DNA of 64,000 nucleotides from Sipunculus nudus (Eukaryota; Annelida; Sipuncula; Golfingiida; Sipunculidae), in contig CM049313.1 of NCBI GenBank assembly GCA_026874595.1, forward strand, positions 34,623,159 to 34,687,158, read 5' to 3'. The position numbers were made by a program, and so were the translations under genes. Under the pieces are notes generated by a model, which made no database searches, was not told the DNA's origin, and saw only the letters and a program-made list of their open reading frames with translations. Below are positions 59,899-64,000 of this stretch, one piece after another (the first letter of the stretch is position 1; each line of letters starts with the position of its first letter).

Positions 59899-61064
59899 GA
59901 CAAAACTCTGTAATATATATAACGATATATTTTACAAACAGAAATGAAATATTTTAAACACAGTACTTCATATCCTCTGAAAAATGCAGATCTGCCTACG
60001 ACGGTTACTATTGTAGATTTTTTGCCCCTATATATAAAGTATTAAACATTTATTATTATGCAATGAGTGCCACCTTTTTCTGGAAACCATATATTAACTG
60101 AAAAAAAATTCTATCAGCAAAGATTATAGTTTTGTTAAGTTGGAAAACTAATATCTGCGTCTATGACATATGTAGTATCTCATCAATCTTGCAGTTAGGG
60201 TTATTTAGAATGCAGTAAAATTCATTTACCAACTAGAGCTCAAGGTCAGACCTAAGTATCAGGTGCAAATATGTTACCTGTGAGCATTGCTGTGATCAAA
60301 GAAAAGAATTTTCTCGTCTTTTTACTATCAATGGTCCAAAGGAACACCCCCCCCCCCACCCCCCAAAAAAAAATAAATAAATAAATACTAATAATTAATA
60401 TAAATACTTGCCCCAAATATCGACATAGCAATTAACTCATCAACAGCAATATTCTTTTCGATGGTGCCTTAAGAAAAAAACTAACCATACAACCCTGTCT
60501 TGTATCTTACGTAAAATACTGGGTTATTCCACCACCTATATGTAATGGTTTCATTCTTTATTTCATAAATTTCAATATATTTCCATTTAAATTCAGTTTC
60601 CTTAGCACACACCATATAAAAGATATATTTTATGCAGTCAAATGCTTTGGAAAAATCAGTTAATATGAAATAAAATCTGCCTCATGTTTGTGTATACTAT
60701 TTTTATTTTAGACCCATATGGTCAACTGTGCGGTATAAATTAAACCATGACAGCACTTTTGATTATATTTCTTGCTTTTACATAGATTCATATATAATGC
60801 TTTTTGAAAAAGAATGTGCGCTTAGGTGGAAATATAATCTATTTTCGAACAAAAAACTGATTAGTCTGTACATTTTATTTTTGATAAGATATAAATGTAA
60901 TATCTGCTAGCAGATAAAAGATTGAATCATATATTATACCTTTAAGGTTTTGAGCGGAACATGGTTTAAACACCAACACAACAACGAGACCTGTCGTTAG
61001 AATTTAAGGAAAGCGGCACTAGACTTACTAATAATAATTGATACACGTACAAATTATATACTTA

Positions 61065-61334
61065 CTTCTATCGAACTAGGAATCCAGACATCCGTAGTCG
61101 TCTCGTGTACATTCCCACGATCAAAGCATAATCTAAAACTCGTGATTTGTAATTACTATGACGGTCACAGCGTGGTCTCGGCCAGAGTTTACCAGTGATT
61201 AACACCGTAAAATAACTCGCTTAAGGTATATTTAATAAAAATCATCGCACATGTTTCATTAATTACTGGCCGTGTACCGCTCGTTAACCAGCCCCGTGGG
61301 GCGTCTGTAAGAGCTTGTATGGCCGTCTGAGTTG
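61065..61334 (+). promoter_or_regulatory. FoxQ2 upstream module B, unit 3
   Basis: ATTCCCACGATCAAAG is at 61111-61126, about 365 bp upstream of the TATA box. Confidence 0.6.
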
Positions 61335-61359
61335 GTGGTTAACACTGGGTTGTATATGT

Positions 61360-61525
61360 TTGAACTTCGGGGTTTATTAGCTTAATGTAACTGTCCGGGC
61401 CCGGGCTCGTGCCCGACTGAATATCAGTAATCAACTGACCATCAACCTAGGCTGTGATAATTTTAATTTACTGTCGTATGTTATGAGACTATATATACAG
61501 GTACGGTATGTAAGCAAGCCACCAC
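61360..61525 (+). promoter_or_regulatory. FoxQ2 core promoter, unit 3
   Basis: TATATATA at 61490-61497, with the same GC-rich and TTAGCTTAATG blocks upstream as in the other units. Confidence 0.7.
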
Positions 61526-61620
61526 TTTCTCTCTGAAGCTCGGACACACTCTGACCATGGTAAAATCACTCACTGATACACTGGAAATTTTGACGGACTG
61601 ACTGCCAGATACAATATTAC

Positions 61621-62983
61621 ATGGAAGAAATCAGCAGCATCGGTAAGTAGTTTAAGGTATCAGTTCTTTCTGTTATAAAAGGGGCGTGGAGGGGTGATCG
61701 ACAGTTCTATGTTGACCATACCACTTTGAAATATAAAAGCATAATACTGACAGATAATACAGTGTATTATACACTATTGTTCCTTAAGTAATGAATGAGA
61801 AAGAAAACGAAACCGAATTTTGCATGGGGATTCGATGAGCTATATCCTTGGCTGCAATAACAATTGATTTTCAATAATCATTTGTCTCTCCCCGTTTTCA
61901 AGAGCATCCTTAACTATTTGATTATTATATTTTTATTTTATTTTATTACATTTTTTATGAAACTATGTACGTTTTGTATATAATCTGAGTCACAGGACAG
62001 ATCTGTTTTAATATACTCTGATTAAAATAACTGTTCACTTTATGACTGTTTTCTTCACGCTGGACCAGTTTTAACTTGATTATCTTTTGTTTTCAGCATC
62101 TCCGCTGTCACCAGTATCAAATATCAGCTCACATTCCAGTGAGATGACTGTTCAAGAAAACGATGCTTATGACATGAAAACGTCACAAATGTCCGTGGAC
62201 GATTTAGATCTCAGCTTCTCAGATGCAAATGAGGCGTTCCCGGAAATGACGCAGGAGGACGTTTCCGGTCTGCCAAGGGAAGGCGGGAAGAAGCCTGTCC
62301 TGTCTTATATTGGGATCATTGCCATGGCCATCATGAGCTCCCCAAAGAAAAAGATGCTCCTGTCTGAGATTTACCAGTGGATCTCGGAGAAATTCTTGTA
62401 CTTTAAACAAAAAGATCGAAGCTGGAGAAACAGCATTCGTCATAATCTGTCACTTAATGAATGTTTCGTCAAGTCAGGTCGCAGCGAAAACGGCAAAGGT
62501 AACTACTGGACAATACATCCGGCTAATTTGGAAGACTTCAGCAAGGGCGATTTCCACCGACGCCGAGCGCGCAGGCGCGTCCGGAAGAGTGAAGACATGC
62601 ACCTTCATCAAACTAAATATCTGACCACTACATCACTTCCGGGAGAGTGCATGCATGCCACTCCAAATGGCTATGTACCAATGTCCAGCACAGTTTTACC
62701 AACCAATGTCCTGACGCAGATGTTTGGGGCTGAACACATTTTAACTCGCGAAAAGCAACTAAGTCAGTACTTTTCAGCTGTTAACCCCGTTGGCGCACCA
62801 ACTGTCAATCATATGACGTCATCATTGGCATCACAAGTGTCCGAGCCTGCAACTTTTACCTCATCACCATTTTCTGACAAGTCACCTTTAACGGTGGCCT
62901 ACCCGCACGGTTATCAGTTACTGTCGCCCCCTCTTGCGGCCTGCCGTGAAAATGGATGGCAAGACTTTTTGGTCCCATTGTAA
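61621..62983 (+). CDS. foxq2: FoxQ2-type forkhead transcription factor, copy 3
   Basis: Exons 61621-61642 and 62097-62983 join over a 454-bp GT-AG intron to 302 residues starting MEEISSI. The forkhead domain (about 72-168) keeps the usual residues, including NECFVK and IAMAIMSS. It therefore looks less altered in the domain than copy 2, to which it is closest by sequence. The N-terminal part has [20 protein letters not shown], acidic and hydrophobic. Changes unique to this copy include Gln for Pro (KTSQMS) and His/Lys in the [11 protein letters not shown] stretch. Confidence 0.88.
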
Positions 62984-63256
62984 CCAAGTGGCATTTCTTT
63001 AAACACTTTGAATGTTTTGATTTGCATAACACATGACTTTTCTTAATGTGATATCTGTGAAATGACAATAACTGTGATAACTTCCCTATGGAAAAACTGA
63101 ATGTCTGTTATCGTTCTCTTCTTGTTTAAATGAATGATCATTATGTTAATTATTATGACTGAAATATGATAATTAGTATATACATTTATATGTCGACAAC
63201 ATCTGTGATACTCTTAATGTTATATTTGTATTAATTGTTTTTTTTTAAACGAATAT

Positions 63257-63267
63257 AATAAAATAAA
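63257..63267 (+). terminator. Poly(A) signals, FoxQ2 copy 3
   Basis: Overlapping AATAAA hexamers at the same offset as in copy 2. Confidence 0.75.
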
Positions 63268-64000
63268 TGTATATCTTTAAATACGTTTATTAGTCTTAAA
63301 TTCGACAGATAATCTCACAGGTACTTGTCCTTCATGGTTTTATAAATTCGAGACATGATCAGCATAATCTGATCTGATTTACTGTCCACCTAATCTGACT
63401 TACTGTCCCCTACGTTCCTTACGTGCTTTACTTACACCGGTTCTGGTACAGGGTCAAGAATCAGCCCAAAGAGAGCGGGTGTCACATGTTTAAAAGGGTA
63501 TAATCAGGAGCAATATTATGGCTATTCTTTCATACTATCAGTTCAGTTTGCTTTATACAAAATAATTCCCAGCAAGACAATCCCAGCACACAGTCTCAGT
63601 ATCTCGCATACGGCTGTTTTACACATTGTAATGGCTCTGCGTGTTCACCATAACAAGGTCCCGTTACCGGAGGTCCAATCGTTAACCGCAACACGTGGTG
63701 TTTCAGCCAGCGGGAACATGTATACTTAAATTTTCTGGGCCAAGTCAGTCAGTCACTCCTGATTGACATGTGTAATGGCTCCACGCGCTGTGTTTATGTT
63801 GACACCTGTGATCGCGCACAGTCCAGTTTTTATAACTCGTTTACAGGAGTAAGCATACGGTTTTAAGGCAATATTTTGGCAGGTACAGTTTAATTGAAAG
63901 GGAAGAAGCTATTTTTCGTGTTAATTCAACATGCTTTATAGGTGATTGGGCCCTTTATAAAATTTCGAACTGGATGCTAAATGCGATACCACGTTCTCTT

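Larger units (their letters stand above)
58039..64000 (+). repeat. FoxQ2 tandem duplication unit 3 (continues past the window)
   Basis: Collinear with unit 2 throughout. Similarity runs unbroken to the last base of the window, so the array may go on. Confidence 0.9.

Noticed and set aside
1-64000. CRISPR arrays, operons or other prokaryotic features
   Set aside because: All tandem repeats have long units or are microsatellites, and gene structure is spliced; nothing suggests bacterial DNA.

Overview
This is a window of animal nuclear DNA. The evidence is small exons in large introns, GT-AG splice sites, AATAAA signals, long TA arrays, and many nested transposon relics of marine-invertebrate type. 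A FoxQ2-type forkhead cluster together with the transposon mix points to a spiralian, most likely a bivalve mollusc. That placement is inference, because no marker gene fixes the taxon.

Layout. 1-13.3 kb holds no host gene that I can see. It has two MITE-like elements, a diverged inverted copy of the FoxQ2 3' flank (3.9-4.4 kb), a pogo/Tigger remnant (10.08-10.84 kb), a decayed non-LTR retrotransposon on the minus strand (10.84-13.08 kb) and a hammerhead-ribozyme motif (13.25-13.30 kb). 14.67-24.97 kb is one four-exon minus-strand gene, an RIIAD1 orthologue of 110 residues. Its exons are 47-108 bp, and its introns are filled with an array-bearing element, MITEs, SINEs and a foldback. 25-33 kb is repeats: TA arrays, a broken PHD/FLYWCH/MULE transposase, a Helitron carrying a nested MITE, and a young Harbinger-like MITE.

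33.3-64 kb is the main feature: four FoxQ2-type genes. One lies on the minus strand (33.34-35.48 kb) and is damaged, with its start codon changed to ATA and an early TAA. Three lie on the plus strand (44.5, 54.0 and 61.6 kb) in direct repeats with an ancestral unit of about 7.6-7.7 kb. Each intact gene has a 22-bp first exon, a roughly 450-bp intron and an 887-bp second exon, giving 302 residues, and each has a TATA box and a conserved upstream module. That module pairs a CSL/Su(H)-type site with a TCF/LEF-type site. It occurs once by the minus gene and twice in each plus unit, seven copies in all. Unit 1 is longer because Helitrons, an 80-bp micro-insertion and a 1.74-kb element inserted into it; units 2 and 3 give the empty sites.

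The 3' flanks of copies 2 and 3 are identical over 1,044 bp up to the window end, while their adjoining coding exons differ at 18 positions. This points to recent homogenisation or an assembly effect. The genes probably act as transcriptional regulators. RIIAD1 is an unrelated neighbour.
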